Below are positions 26,322 to 35,448 of a stretch of 64,000 nucleotides of DNA, piece by piece. The stretch's first letter is position 1, and each line of letters starts with the position of its first letter. Source of the DNA: JAAYZQ01 sp034428935. Its GTDB lineage: Bacteria; Chloroflexota; Anaerolineae; JAAYZQ01. The stretch lies in the NCBI GenBank assembly GCA_034428935.1, contig DAOUHB010000165.1, positions 1-64,000 on the forward strand, given 5' to 3'. Both the position numbers and the translations under genes were made by a program. Under the pieces are notes generated by a model, which had not been told where the DNA came from, searched no databases, and saw only the letters and a program-made list of their open reading frames with translations.

Positions 26322-27224
26322 ATGAAGAAAAAGCTCCCCTGGCTGGGCGTGATGCGCCTCGACTATATGTACCTGGATGTGGGCTGTGTCCTGCTGGCCG
26401 CTGCGGCGGCCATCTATACCCACGGGCGCATCAACCTCTTTTACCTGCTACTGGCCTTTGTGGGCGGCATCTCGGCGCACATTGGCGTCAACGCGTTGAA
26501 CGAGTACCTCGATTTCCGCAGTGGACTCGACTTCACAACCAACCGGACCCCCTTTAGCGGCGGCACCGGGACGCTGCCCGACAGGCCAGACCTGGCGCCG
26601 GTTGCCCTGGGCATCGCCGTGAGCGGCCTGTCCATCACGGTCCTCGTCGGGCTCTACTTCTGGCTCGTTCGGGGCTGGCCCATCGTACCCCTGGGGCTGT
26701 TGGGCCTGCTGCTCATCCTCACCTACACCACCTGGATTACCCGCCTGCCCGCCCTCACCCTGATCAACACCGGGACCGGGTTTGGCCTGTTGATGGTGAC
26801 GGGCACATACTATGTGCTCACCGGTGCGTTTTCCTGGCCGGCGTTCTTCGCCGCCCTCCCGCCCTTCTTCCTGGGAAACAACCTGCAGTTGCTAAACCAG
26901 TTCCCCGACGTCGAGCCCGACAGGGCGGCGGGCCGCCGAAACCTGCCCATTCTGCTCGGCAGGCGAGCCGGCAGCGTCGTGTTCGGTTTGAACGTGCTGG
27001 CGACCTATGCCTCGCTCGTGGTCGGCGTGGGGCTGGGCTACCTGCCGGCAGCCACCCTGCTGGCCCTGCTGATCCTGCCCGTGGGCGTGGCCGCGGTCCG
27101 GGGCGTGCGCCGCTATGCAGACAACGTGCCCCAACTCGTGCCTTTCATGGGCTTTAACGTTCTCCTCAACGTCATCACGCCCGTGCTCATGGCCGTCGGC
27201 CTCTTCCTCGCGGCCTGGCTGTAG
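26322..27224 (+). CDS. UbiA-family prenyltransferase (MenA-like)
   Basis: A 300-residue, eight- or nine-helix membrane enzyme with the two Asp-rich metal/diphosphate motifs: NEYLDFRSGLD (near 59-69) and DVEPDRAAGRRNLP (near 195). It fits 1,4-dihydroxy-2-naphthoate prenyltransferase (menaquinone synthesis) or a related UbiA enzyme transferring an isoprenoid to an aromatic acceptor. No other quinone genes are adjacent, so the acceptor is unproven. It starts 57 bp after the hydroxyacid dehydrogenase. Confidence 0.8.
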   Translation: MKKKLPWLGVMRLDYMYLDVGCVLLAAAAAIYTHGRINLFYLLLAFVGGISAHIGVNALNEYLDFRSGLDFTTNRTPFSGGTGTLPDRPDLAPVALGIAVSGLSITVLVGLYFWLVRGWPIVPLGLLGLLLILTYTTWITRLPALTLINTGTGFGLLMVTGTYYVLTGAFSWPAFFAALPPFFLGNNLQLLNQFPDVEPDRAAGRRNLPILLGRRAGSVVFGLNVLATYASLVVGVGLGYLPAATLLALLILPVGVAAVRGVRRYADNVPQLVPFMGFNVLLNVITPVLMAVGLFLAAWL

Positions 27225-27308
27225 GCAGCCCTGGGGCGGTCTGGCCCCTGCTCTCGCAACATTGCGTATCTCTGGCGCGGCTCGTGCGTCTGATCTATTG
27301 AGGTCACG

Positions 27309-27893
27309 TTGGGCCTGGGAGAAAAGCATTTGATCGAGGAGCGAGATCTGCTCCGGCGAGCACGACAGCTAGACGAGGCAGCTCTGGCGACCATCTTTGA
27401 CACATACTTCCCCGCCCTGTACCGCTACTTCTACCATCACGTTCACCAGGCTCAGCTAGCTGAGGACCTGGCGGCCGAGGTCTTTTGCCGGCTGTTGGAG
27501 CAACTGGCCAAAAGATCCGGCCCCAGGCGTCACCTCAGGGCGTGGCTCTACCGGGTAGCGTACAACCTGGTCGTAGACAATTCCAGGCGGAGTGTCCATC
27601 GCAACCACGACTCGCTGGAAGAGGACACGGCTTGCGTAACACTGGACCTGGAAGAAAGAACCGACGCCTCGCTCTTGCGCGCGGAGGCCAGGGCGGCGCT
27701 GATGAGCCTGACTCCGCAGCAGCGAGAGGTGATTATTCTGAAGTTCCTGGAAGGGTACGAGAATCAGGAGGTCGCTCGGATTCTGGGTACCACGGTGGGG
27801 GCGGTCAAGGCCCTGCAGCATCGAGGGTTGGCCGCCATGGAGCAAGCCCTGAACGGAAGGCAAATCGCAGGGGGGAATGGACATGCAGTTTGA
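27309..27893 (+). CDS. ECF-family RNA polymerase sigma factor
   Basis: 194 residues. Region 2 includes FDTYFPALYRYFYHHV and the LAEDLAAEVFCRLLEQL core helix. Region 4 includes LTPQQREVIILKFLEGY and the helix-turn-helix VARILGTTVGAVKALQHRG. The TTG start at 27309 is spaced correctly from GAGG at 27300-27303; no in-frame ATG precedes region 2. The downstream membrane-anchored gene overlaps its end by 17 bp and is probably its regulator. Confidence 0.9.
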   Translation: MGLGEKHLIEERDLLRRARQLDEAALATIFDTYFPALYRYFYHHVHQAQLAEDLAAEVFCRLLEQLAKRSGPRRHLRAWLYRVAYNLVVDNSRRSVHRNHDSLEEDTACVTLDLEERTDASLLRAEARAALMSLTPQQREVIILKFLEGYENQEVARILGTTVGAVKALQHRGLAAMEQALNGRQIAGGNGHAV

Positions 27894-29064
27894 GCGCATC
27901 GACGAGGAGCTGGCGGGAGCTTTGGATTGCCTGCGCGAGGTGCCGCCGCCGGACCCGGAGAGCCTGGCTTATCAGCGGCTGGCGTTCACGGGACGGGTGC
28001 GCCGCACCCGCCAGGCCGCTGCTGGTGTGGGACCCGCCGGCCGAGTTCGAAGGATGTTCTGGCAGCCGTACCAGTTTCATGACACAAGGAGGAACCCAAT
28101 GGTACGTGTACTCGTTGCTTTGGCCGTGATGTTCGTCGGGGGAGGCGGTGGCGCGATCTATGCCGCGGATGCGGCTGTCCCCGGCGATCTGCTATATGGC
28201 CTCGATCGAGCGGTAGAATCGCTGCAGTTGCGGCTGAGTACCAGCTCAGAAGTCGCTGCCGGCCTGCTGAACTCGTTTGCCAGCGAGCGGTTGCAGGAGG
28301 CAGATCAATTGGCGGCTGCCGGGGATGCAGAAAACGCGGCAGCGGCCATGACCGCTTATGACAACGCGATGCTTGACCTGAGCGCGCACCTGACGGCCGC
28401 CGCCATTGGCCAGGAAGAACCGGAGCCCACCGAGACGTCGACGACCGAGCCATCCGCCACGCCGGCGCCCAGCGAGACCGCCACGACCGAGCCCTCGGCC
28501 ACGCCGGCGCCCAGCGAGACCGCCACGACCGAGCCGTCCGCCACACCGACGCCCACCGAGACCGCCACCGTCGAGCCGTCGGCTACCCCGGAACCCGCAG
28601 GCACCTGCGTCGGGGTCGATCCCCATCCCGTGGGCGAGAGGCTTGCCGAGGAGTACGGCGTGCCCTACGAAGACGTCATGGAGTGGTTCTGCGAGGGCAA
28701 CTTTGGCTTCGGCGAGATCAAGCTCGCCCTGGCTGCCGGCGAAAAGGCGGACATGGCACCCGAAGAGCTGCTGGACATGAAGGATGAACTTGGCGGCTGG
28801 GGCCTGGTCTGGCAAGAGTTGGGTCTGAAGGGCAAGGACAAGGATAAGGGCGACGATAACGGCGACGACACGGGGGCACCGGAAGAAGGATCGCAAGACA
28901 CGCCAGACGCTGCTTCGAAGGACAAAGACAAGGACAAGGACAAAGACAAAGACAAGGACAAAGACAAAGACAAGGACAAGGACAAAGACAAGGACAAGGA
29001 CAAGGACACGGGCAACGACAACGACAAGGACAAGGACAAGGACAAGGATAAGGATAAGCCGTAA
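27877..29064 (+). CDS. DUF5667-like membrane protein (putative anti-sigma partner) with Lys-Asp repeat tail
   Basis: About 395 residues. The N-terminal 70 residues are cytoplasmic, followed by one membrane segment (VRVLVALAVMFVGGG, near 76). A DUF5667-type helical region comes next (PGDLLYGLDRAVESLQL). Then come four repeats of a Thr/Ser/Pro-Ala unit (TEPSATPAPSETAT), a folded stretch (CVGVDPHPVGERL...), and about 65 residues of nearly pure alternating Lys-Asp. It overlaps the ECF sigma gene and is best read as its anti-sigma or sensor. An ATG at 27883 is an equally possible start. The Lys-Asp tail is encoded by a GACAAG/GACAAA repeat prone to slippage. Confidence 0.75.
   Translation: MDMQFERIDEELAGALDCLREVPPPDPESLAYQRLAFTGRVRRTRQAAAGVGPAGRVRRMFWQPYQFHDTRRNPMVRVLVALAVMFVGGGGGAIYAADAAVPGDLLYGLDRAVESLQLRLSTSSEVAAGLLNSFASERLQEADQLAAAGDAENAAAAMTAYDNAMLDLSAHLTAAAIGQEEPEPTETSTTEPSATPAPSETATTEPSATPAPSETATTEPSATPTPTETATVEPSATPEPAGTCVGVDPHPVGERLAEEYGVPYEDVMEWFCEGNFGFGEIKLALAAGEKADMAPEELLDMKDELGGWGLVWQELGLKGKDKDKGDDNGDDTGAPEEGSQDTPDAASKDKDKDKDKDKDKDKDKDKDKDKDKDKDKDTGNDNDKDKDKDKDKDKP
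28919..29060 (+). repeat. GACAAR hexanucleotide-type tandem repeat (Lys-Asp coding)
   Basis: The 3' end of the preceding gene is a run of GAC and AAG/AAA codons, interrupted once by a GGCAACGACAAC stretch near 29010. Mixed AAG and AAA codons show it is not a recent perfect expansion. Confidence 0.85.
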
Positions 29065-29106
29065 CCGACGAACGATCGCCCATGATTGGGCTCAAGCAGA
29101 AATAAA

Positions 29107-29136
29107 AAAAGAACTGGCCGGCCGGCCAGTTCTTTT
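29107..29136. terminator. Bidirectional intrinsic terminator
   Basis: A perfect 30-bp palindrome: an A-run, GAACTGGCC, a GGCC core, the complementary arm, then TTTT. It closes the sigma/DUF5667 transcript and separates it from the histidine kinase promoter. Confidence 0.9.
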
Positions 29137-29176
29137 GTTGCCCGCGGTTGGCCGCCCACCTTGCCTGGTATGAGAA

Positions 29177-29205
29177 TTGCATTCTTTTGAAAACAATAGT
29201 ATAAT
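29177..29205 (+). promoter_or_regulatory. Promoter of the signalling operon
   Basis: TTGCAT (29177-29182), a 17-bp spacer and a perfect TATAAT (29200-29205), about 150 bp before the kinase ATG. The remaining leader to 29358 shows no obvious structure. Confidence 0.75.
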
Positions 29206-29358
29206 TCTTATCTTGTAATGGAGCGCCCAAGACGAGTCCTGGCCGCTGCCTGACAAGGGCAAGATGGACGTTACCCGCCTGCGCGCGGCACGCTGAGAGC
29301 CAGGCCGCTCGCCACACAGCCTGTAAGCTCCAAGAAGGGGGTTCGATAGATATCGGCA

Positions 29359-31869
29359 ATGGGATTCTGGAAAAAGAGTCTCATGGCCCGCCTGGTCGGC
29401 TATTTTCTGGTTCTGTCACTGCTGACCGCCGGCCTGGTCGGCTATGCAGTGTACGTGCAGGCGACCAACGACCTCCAACAGTCGGTGATCGATCGCCTGG
29501 CGGCCGTCGCCAGCCTCAAGGAGGACGCCCTCACCCGCTGGGTCAACGACCAGAGCCGGAACCTCGTCTTTGTGGCCTGGATGCCCAGCATCCAGGCACA
29601 GGCCGGCCGGGCATTGGACGCGGCCCAATCGCCCCGCGTCCGCCAGGCATCGCAGGACGTGCTGGCCGGCAATCTGATATCCATCGTCAGCAGCATGTCG
29701 GATGCCGAAGAGCTATTCGTCATGGACCTGGAGGGCAGGATCGTCGTATCCACTGACAGAAGCCACGAGGGTTCTTCGCAGGCCGAGGCCCCCCTTTATC
29801 TGCAGGGGCGCTCCAACACCTACGTGCAGCCCTTCCGCCCCTCGCCATACAGCGGCAAGCCAATGATGGCCGTGGCTACCCCCCTGTTCAACAACAGCAG
29901 GCGGCGAATCGGGGTGCTGGCAGCCTATCTGAGCTCGGAACGAGTGGAGCGGATCATCCAGGAGCGTTCCGGCCTGGGCGAGACCGGCGAGAGCTACCTG
30001 GTGGATGCCGCGGGGACGGCGGTCACCGCGCCCGCGCCGCGCACGCAAGGGATTGCGGGCCTGCAGAACTTGACCTCGGAGGGGATCGCCGCCGCGCTGG
30101 ACGGCGAGAGTGGCGCCAGCCTGTACCGGAACTACCGGGACGTGCCCGTGGTCGGCGTCTACCGCTGGCTGCCGGACCAGGAAGTGGCCCTCGTGGCCGA
30201 GATGAGCCGCGCCGAGGCCTTTGCCCCGGCCGCCCGGATGGCCCGGGCGATCCTGGTCATGGGCGCCGTGACAGCCGCGGCCCTGGCCATCGGCCTGTAC
30301 TTCCTGGCGCGGCAGATCGCGCGCCCCATCCTGGCCATCGCTCAGACGGCCAGCAAGGTGGCCGCCGGGGACCTGTCGCAGAGCACGCCGGTCATGACCG
30401 ACGACGAGGTGGGGGTGCTGGCGCGGGCCTTTAACCAGATGACGGCCCAACTGCGTGTCTTTTACCAGGAGCTGGAAAGCCGGGTGGCGGAGCGAACGCG
30501 GGACCTGGCCGACGCCAACTCCCGCCTGCGCTCGGAGATGGGCGAGCGCAGGCGGGTGGAGGAAAGGCTGCGCCACCAGAACGAGTACCTGGCAGCGCTC
30601 CACGAGACCGCCCTGGGGCTCATGAGCCGCCTGGAGCTGGAGGAGCTGTTCCAGGACCTGGTGACCCGTGCCGGCCAACTGCTGGGCACGGGCCACGGCT
30701 TTGTCTTTATCGCCGATTTGGAGGGCGACGCCATCGAGTGCAAGGTGGGGATTGGCGCCTTCGAGCCCATGGTCGGTCTGCGCGTGGGCCGGGGGGAAGG
30801 ACTATCCGGCCGGGTCTGGCAGAGCGGGCAACCCGTCACCATCGACGACTATGATGCCTGGCACGGGCGGTTGCCGGCCTTCCCTGCCGATACCCTTCGA
30901 GCGGGCGTCGGCGTGCCCCTGACCTCGGGCTCAGAGACCGTGGGCGTCCTCGGCCTGGCCTACAACGGGGCACCGGGCCGGACCTTTGGCGAGGCCGAGG
31001 TCGAGTTGCTGACGCGCTTTGCGGGCCTGGCCTCCATTGCCATCGACAACGCGCGCCTCTTTGCCATGAGCCAGGAGGCCCGGGCCCTTGCCGAGGCGGC
31101 CAACGTCGCCAAGAGCCAGTTCCTGGCCAGCGTGAGCCACGAACTGCGGACGCCCCTGACCTCTATCCTGGGCTTTACCCGGCTGGTTCACAAGCGCATC
31201 GAAGAGCGCATCGTTCCCCTGATCTCCACGGGCGACGCCAGGACCGAAAAGACGCTCAAGCAGGTGGAGGACAACCTGAACATCATCCTCCTGGAGGGCC
31301 AGCGGCTGACAGAGCTGATCAACGACTTGTTGGACCTGGAAAAGATCGAGGCGGGCAAGGTCGAGTGGCACATGCAACCGCTCCACATCGCCGACGTGGT
31401 CGACCAGGCCGCCGCCGGCACGGCGTCGCTGTTCGAGGAGAAAAGGCTGTCGTTGGTCCGGGCCGTGCCCCGCGAGCTGGCCGTGTGTGGCGACCGGGAT
31501 CGGCTGGTGCAAGTGATGGTCAACCTCTTTTCCAATGCGGTCAAGTTCACGGCCAGGGGGACCATCACCGTGCACGCCTGGGAAGAGCCGGGGCAGGTCG
31601 TCGTGAGCGTGGCCGACCCGGGCATCGGCATATCCCCTGCCGACCAGGAGCACCTGTTCGAGAAGTTTGTGCAGGTGGGCAACACGCTGACCGGCAAGCC
31701 CAGGGGAACCGGGCTGGGCTTGGCCATCAGCCGCGAGATCGTGACACATCACGGCGGGCGCATCTGGGTCGAGAGCGAGCCCGGCGTGGGCAGCACCTTC
31801 TCGTTCACCCTGCCCACGAGAAAGGAGCCGGAAAACGATGGCAAGAGCGACGAAACCATCCCGTCCTGA
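29359..31869 (+). CDS. Hybrid-sensor-type histidine kinase (Cache-HAMP-GAF-HisKA-HATPase)
   Basis: 836 residues. A first membrane helix (about 10-32), an extracytoplasmic dCache-like sensor domain to about 295, a second helix (297-318), HAMP (319-370), a coiled segment, GAF (about 413-570), HisKA with the phospho-accepting His in SVSHELRTP (near 594), then an ATPase with NLFSNAVKF (near 722), GIGIS and GTGLGLAI. It has no receiver domain. The following solute-binding lipoprotein overlaps it by 32 bp, and a separate response regulator and a PP2C phosphatase come next, forming a complete signalling operon. Confidence 0.92.
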   Translation: MGFWKKSLMARLVGYFLVLSLLTAGLVGYAVYVQATNDLQQSVIDRLAAVASLKEDALTRWVNDQSRNLVFVAWMPSIQAQAGRALDAAQSPRVRQASQDVLAGNLISIVSSMSDAEELFVMDLEGRIVVSTDRSHEGSSQAEAPLYLQGRSNTYVQPFRPSPYSGKPMMAVATPLFNNSRRRIGVLAAYLSSERVERIIQERSGLGETGESYLVDAAGTAVTAPAPRTQGIAGLQNLTSEGIAAALDGESGASLYRNYRDVPVVGVYRWLPDQEVALVAEMSRAEAFAPAARMARAILVMGAVTAAALAIGLYFLARQIARPILAIAQTASKVAAGDLSQSTPVMTDDEVGVLARAFNQMTAQLRVFYQELESRVAERTRDLADANSRLRSEMGERRRVEERLRHQNEYLAALHETALGLMSRLELEELFQDLVTRAGQLLGTGHGFVFIADLEGDAIECKVGIGAFEPMVGLRVGRGEGLSGRVWQSGQPVTIDDYDAWHGRLPAFPADTLRAGVGVPLTSGSETVGVLGLAYNGAPGRTFGEAEVELLTRFAGLASIAIDNARLFAMSQEARALAEAANVAKSQFLASVSHELRTPLTSILGFTRLVHKRIEERIVPLISTGDARTEKTLKQVEDNLNIILLEGQRLTELINDLLDLEKIEAGKVEWHMQPLHIADVVDQAAAGTASLFEEKRLSLVRAVPRELAVCGDRDRLVQVMVNLFSNAVKFTARGTITVHAWEEPGQVVVSVADPGIGISPADQEHLFEKFVQVGNTLTGKPRGTGLGLAISREIVTHHGGRIWVESEPGVGSTFSFTLPTRKEPENDGKSDETIPS

Positions 31870-32815
31870 CCCGGGACCTCGATGGTGGCTGGCCGCCGGC
31901 CTGGTCCTGGTGCTGGTGGCCGCTTGTGGCCCCACGCCAGCTCCCACCGTCGCGACCCCCGGTCCGGCCGGATCCCTGGCAGCCATCCTGCAGCGGGGGA
32001 CCCTGGTGGTCGCCACAGAGGCGGACTATGCGCCGCAGTCGGAGCTCAATCCGGACGAGGTCCGGGCGCAGGATACCCGGTGCGCGCCAAATCAGCGGAC
32101 GGAGAACCAGTTCGAGGGGTTCGACGTCGACGTGGCGCGAGAGGTGGCGAGCCGGCTCGGCGTGGAGCTGTGCCTGGTGACGCCACGCTGGACCCAGGTG
32201 GTGAGCGGCAACTGGGACGACCTCTGGGACGCGAGCATCGGCTCGATGGTCATCACCCCCGAGCGGATGCAGGCCCTCTACTTCTCCCAGCCGTACACCA
32301 GCGGTGCGGCCGTGCTGTTCGTCCACGAGGACAACGACACGGTGGTCAAGCCCGAGAACCTGTCGGGCAAGCGGATCGGGGTGTGCGCCGGCTGTGCTTA
32401 CGAGGCATACCTGGAGCACACGCTGGTGGTCCCCACCCAGCAGATCGATTTTGCCATCGACGATCCCATCATCGTCGGCTATGACACCGACACCTCGGCG
32501 CTGCAGGATCTGGCGGCAGGCGATGGCGTCCGGCTGGATGCCGTGCTCACCGATCCCGATACCGGCCGATCCGCCATCCAGAGCGGCTTGCCGCTGAAAC
32601 GGCTGGGCGGGCCGCTGTACTATGACTTTGTGGCCGCGGCCGTGGACAAGAGCAGCCATCTGGATCCGGTGCCCCTGGTGAAAAGGCTGAGCGAGATCAT
32701 CCAGGAGATGCACGGCGACGGCACCCTGGCGCGCCTTTCCACGCAATACTATGGCGCCGACTGGGCCCAATACGCTGCCCAATTCGACATCGAGGCCCTC
32801 GAGCAGTACCCGTAA
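31838..32815 (+). CDS. Family 3 extracellular solute-binding lipoprotein
   Basis: 325 residues with a lipoprotein signal ending in VLVAAC (Cys30) and a family 3 (polar amino-acid type) periplasmic binding fold: GTLVVATEADYAPQ, then FEGFDVDVAREVASRLG, and YYDFVAAAVDK late. No ABC permease or ATPase is adjacent. It overlaps the histidine kinase gene and precedes the response regulator, so it more likely presents a ligand to the kinase sensor than feeds a transporter. The ligand is not predictable from sequence. Confidence 0.85.
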   Translation: MARATKPSRPDPGPRWWLAAGLVLVLVAACGPTPAPTVATPGPAGSLAAILQRGTLVVATEADYAPQSELNPDEVRAQDTRCAPNQRTENQFEGFDVDVAREVASRLGVELCLVTPRWTQVVSGNWDDLWDASIGSMVITPERMQALYFSQPYTSGAAVLFVHEDNDTVVKPENLSGKRIGVCAGCAYEAYLEHTLVVPTQQIDFAIDDPIIVGYDTDTSALQDLAAGDGVRLDAVLTDPDTGRSAIQSGLPLKRLGGPLYYDFVAAAVDKSSHLDPVPLVKRLSEIIQEMHGDGTLARLSTQYYGADWAQYAAQFDIEALEQYP

Positions 32816-32829
32816 TGGCTTGAGTTGAA

Positions 32830-32848
32830 CCCGCAGCTTGACTGCGGG
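32830..32848 (+). promoter_or_regulatory. Hairpin between binding protein and response regulator
   Basis: CCCGCAG and CTGCGGG with a 5-nt loop, in the 61-bp gap before the response regulator. No T-run follows; it may be an attenuation or mRNA-stability element that adjusts ratios within the operon. Confidence 0.5.
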
Positions 32849-32876
32849 CACCACCGACCACGGTAAGGAGGACAAG

Positions 32877-33269
32877 ATGGTTGGATCTGTTCTTGTCGCC
32901 GACGACGAAGCCCACATCCGCCTGCTCATCGAGCAGGCGCTGGAAGACCTGGAAGATCGTGGGGTCGTGATCCTAATGGCCGAGCACGGTATCCAGGCCC
33001 TGGAGATGATCCGTGCCCAGAAACCCCGCCTGGCGTTCCTGGACATCATGATGCCCAGGATGAACGGCTACGAAGTGTGCCGGGCCGTCCGCGATGACCT
33101 CGGCCTGCAGGACGTGTACCTGGTGCTCCTGACTGCCAAGGGTCAGACGGCAGACCGGCAGCTCGGCGAGCAGTCGGGGGCCGATCTCTATCTCACCAAG
33201 CCCTTCGACCCGGATGAGCTGCTCGAGATCGCCGAGATGGTCCTGGGAGCGGAATCGTGGCCGAGCTAA
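32877..33269 (+). CDS. Single-domain response regulator (CheY-like)
   Basis: 130 residues, a receiver domain only: acidic pair DD at 9-10, phospho-acceptor Asp56 in FLDIMMPRMNGYE, the Thr in LLTAKG and Lys in LTKPFDPDEL. With no output domain it probably acts by protein contact, most simply on the PP2C phosphatase encoded next, whose start overlaps its end by 13 bp. The ATG is preceded by AAGGAGG. Confidence 0.92.
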   Translation: MVGSVLVADDEAHIRLLIEQALEDLEDRGVVILMAEHGIQALEMIRAQKPRLAFLDIMMPRMNGYEVCRAVRDDLGLQDVYLVLLTAKGQTADRQLGEQSGADLYLTKPFDPDELLEIAEMVLGAESWPS

Positions 33270-34780
33270 GCCTGAAGAAGCTCCTGCGGCGGCGCAACGA
33301 GCTGGGAAGTGTGCTGGACGCCATGCTCGAGATCCTGGGCCAGGACATTGGCCTGCAGGACGCCGACGGCCGGTGGCTCATCGAAGCCGGCACGGACGGT
33401 GCCGGCACGAGCGGCCGCTATCCGGTGATCCTCCAGGAAGAGCCCATCGGCTGGGTGACCGGCCGGGCGCGGCCCGAGCACCTGGCCGCGGTCGCCAGGC
33501 TCTTGAGCTATGCCGCCGGCCAGGAGGCGGAAAAGCGCTCCCTGGCCATGGAGGTATTGGAGCGTTACCGCGAGCTGAACCTGCTCTACACCCTCTCCGA
33601 AAAGCTGGCGGCCACGCCCCAGCCGGCAGCCATGGCGACCCTCGCCCTCCAGGAGGCGGCGCGGCTTATCCCGGCGCAGGCAGGGGTGATCCTTTCCCTG
33701 TGCGGCGATGCTCCCTGCCCGGAGCTGATGGCGGCCGTCGGCTCGACGGAAGGACTGCGAGCCGCCCCGGACCTGGCCGCCGACCTCGTCCGCCGCGTCG
33801 TCGCCACCGGGCAGGCCGAGGTGGAGAACGACGTGCCGCGGGATGTCGTGTTCGACAGGAGCGAAGGCGGGCTGTCGCTGCTCTGCGCTCCGCTCAAGAC
33901 CGAGCAGCGTGCCCTGGGGGCGCTCCTGCTGGTGCGCGACACCACGGAGCCCTTCTCGGCGGGCGATCTGAAGCTCCTCAACACGGTGGGCATGCAGGTG
34001 GCCCCGGCCCTGGAGGTCGCCCGCCTGTACCAGGTGGCGGTCGAAAAGGCGCGCATGGAGCGCGAGCTACAAATGGCCCGCCAGGTACAGGCCAGCCTCA
34101 TTCCCACGCGCATGCCCCACGTGCCCGGCTGGGAGCTGGCCTCCGACTGGCGACCGGCCCTGGAGGTGGCCGGCGACTTTTACGATCTGGTGGCCTCCGA
34201 GGATGGACAGTTGAACCTGGTCATCGCCGACGTGTCGGGCAAGGGGATGCCGGCCTCGCTGTTCATGGTCTTTGCGCGCAGCGTACTGCGCGCCTCCATG
34301 GAGCACAGCATCACCCCGGCCGAGGGACTGGCGCGGGCAAACCGCCTCATCGTCCAAGAGGCCCGCGCGGCCCTGTTTGTCACAATGTTCTACGCGCGGC
34401 TAAACCTCCAGACGGGCGATCTGACCTACGTGAACGCGGGCCACAACCCGCCGCTTCTGCATCGCCCGGCCACGGGCGAGATCGTGCCCCTGACCCGCAC
34501 GGGCATGGCCCTGGGCATCCTGGACGACACATCGTACGAGCAGCAGAGCGCGAGCCTCCAGCCCGGCGATACGCTGCTCTTCTACACCGATGGTCTGACG
34601 GAGGCCTTTGACGGCAATCGCGAGCAGTTTGGCATGGAGCGTCTGAGGGAGGTAGTGGAGAAGCGCGGGGGAGGCTCGGCCGCGGGCCTGGTATCGGCCC
34701 TGGAAGCCGCCGTCGACGACTTTACCAGGGGCGCGCCCGCCTCGGACGACATGACCCTCCTGGCCCTGAAGCGGCTGTAA
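33257..34780 (+). CDS. RsbU/SpoIIE-type PP2C serine phosphatase with GAF domain
   Basis: 507 residues. An N-terminal sensor-like region (about 20-100), a GAF domain (about 110-270), a coiled linker (QMARQVQASLIP, the usual entry to RsbU phosphatases), then a PP2C-type phosphatase with the metal motifs AGDFYD, DVSGKGMPA, NAGHNPP and SDDMTLL. Such enzymes dephosphorylate anti-sigma-factor antagonists in partner-switching systems, but no STAS or RsbW gene is visible nearby. The GTG start overlaps the receiver gene. It is the terminal gene of the signalling operon, ending just before the hairpin array. Confidence 0.9.
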   Translation: MAELSLKKLLRRRNELGSVLDAMLEILGQDIGLQDADGRWLIEAGTDGAGTSGRYPVILQEEPIGWVTGRARPEHLAAVARLLSYAAGQEAEKRSLAMEVLERYRELNLLYTLSEKLAATPQPAAMATLALQEAARLIPAQAGVILSLCGDAPCPELMAAVGSTEGLRAAPDLAADLVRRVVATGQAEVENDVPRDVVFDRSEGGLSLLCAPLKTEQRALGALLLVRDTTEPFSAGDLKLLNTVGMQVAPALEVARLYQVAVEKARMERELQMARQVQASLIPTRMPHVPGWELASDWRPALEVAGDFYDLVASEDGQLNLVIADVSGKGMPASLFMVFARSVLRASMEHSITPAEGLARANRLIVQEARAALFVTMFYARLNLQTGDLTYVNAGHNPPLLHRPATGEIVPLTRTGMALGILDDTSYEQQSASLQPGDTLLFYTDGLTEAFDGNREQFGMERLREVVEKRGGGSAAGLVSALEAAVDDFTRGAPASDDMTLLALKRL

Positions 34781-34802
34781 GGTTCGCCAGCTTGCACGAT
34801 GC

Positions 34803-35445
34803 CAGAAGTCCCCGACCTGTCGGGGCATGGCCGCATCCCGGCAACCCTCCCCGGACAAGTCCGGGACTCCAACCCGCACGAACCGCGGAGTCCCCGACTT
34901 GTCGGGGCAGGGCTGCATCCCGGCAACCTTCCCCGGACAAGTCCGGGACTCCAACCCGCACGAACCGGAGTCCCCGACTTGTCGGGGCAGGGCCGCGTCC
35001 GAGTAAGCCTCCCCGGGCAAGTCCGGGACTCCAACCCCCACGAACCGCGGAGTCCCCGACTTGTCGGGGCAGGGCCGCATCCCGGCAACCTTCCCCGGAC
35101 AAGTCCGGGACTCCAACCTGTACGCACCCGCGGAGTCCCCGACTTGTCGGGGCAGGGCCGCGTCCGAGTAAGCCTCCCCGGACAAGTCCGGGACTCCAAC
35201 CTGTACGCACCCGCGGAGTCCCCGACTTGTCGGGGCAGGGCTGCATCCCGGCAACCTTCCCCGGACAAGTCCGGGACTCCAACCTGTACGCACCCGCGGA
35301 GTCCCCGACCTGTCGGGGCATGGCCGCGCACCGGCGAGCCTTCTCGGACAAGTCCGGGACTCCAGCCCGCACGAACCGGAGTCCCCGACTTGTCGGCGCA
35401 GGGCCGCGCACTGGGTCAGCGTCCCCGGAAAAGTCCGGAACTCCG
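34803..35445. repeat. Eight-unit tandem double-hairpin repeat array
   Basis: Units start at about 34808, 34890, 34970, 35052, 35135, 35218, 35301 and 35381, with 80-83 bp periods. Each carries two short palindromes: CCCCGAC-YT-GTCGGGG and CCCGGAC-AA-GTCCGGG. The spacers alternate between two versions (CATCCCGGCAACC and CGTCCGAGTAAGCC), and the outer sequence is CGCACGAACC or TGTACGCACC. The last unit is degenerate. In addition, GGGACTCC of one unit can pair with GGAGTCCC of the next, so alternative folds are possible. The array fills the gap between convergent genes and reaches almost to the stop codon of the leftward gene. No coding role is supported. Confidence 0.9.
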
Positions 35446-35448
35446 ATA

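Noticed and set aside
34803..35445. CRISPR array
   Set aside because: Units are 80-83 bp, self-complementary and vary internally; there are no unique spacers of constant length and no cas genes nearby.
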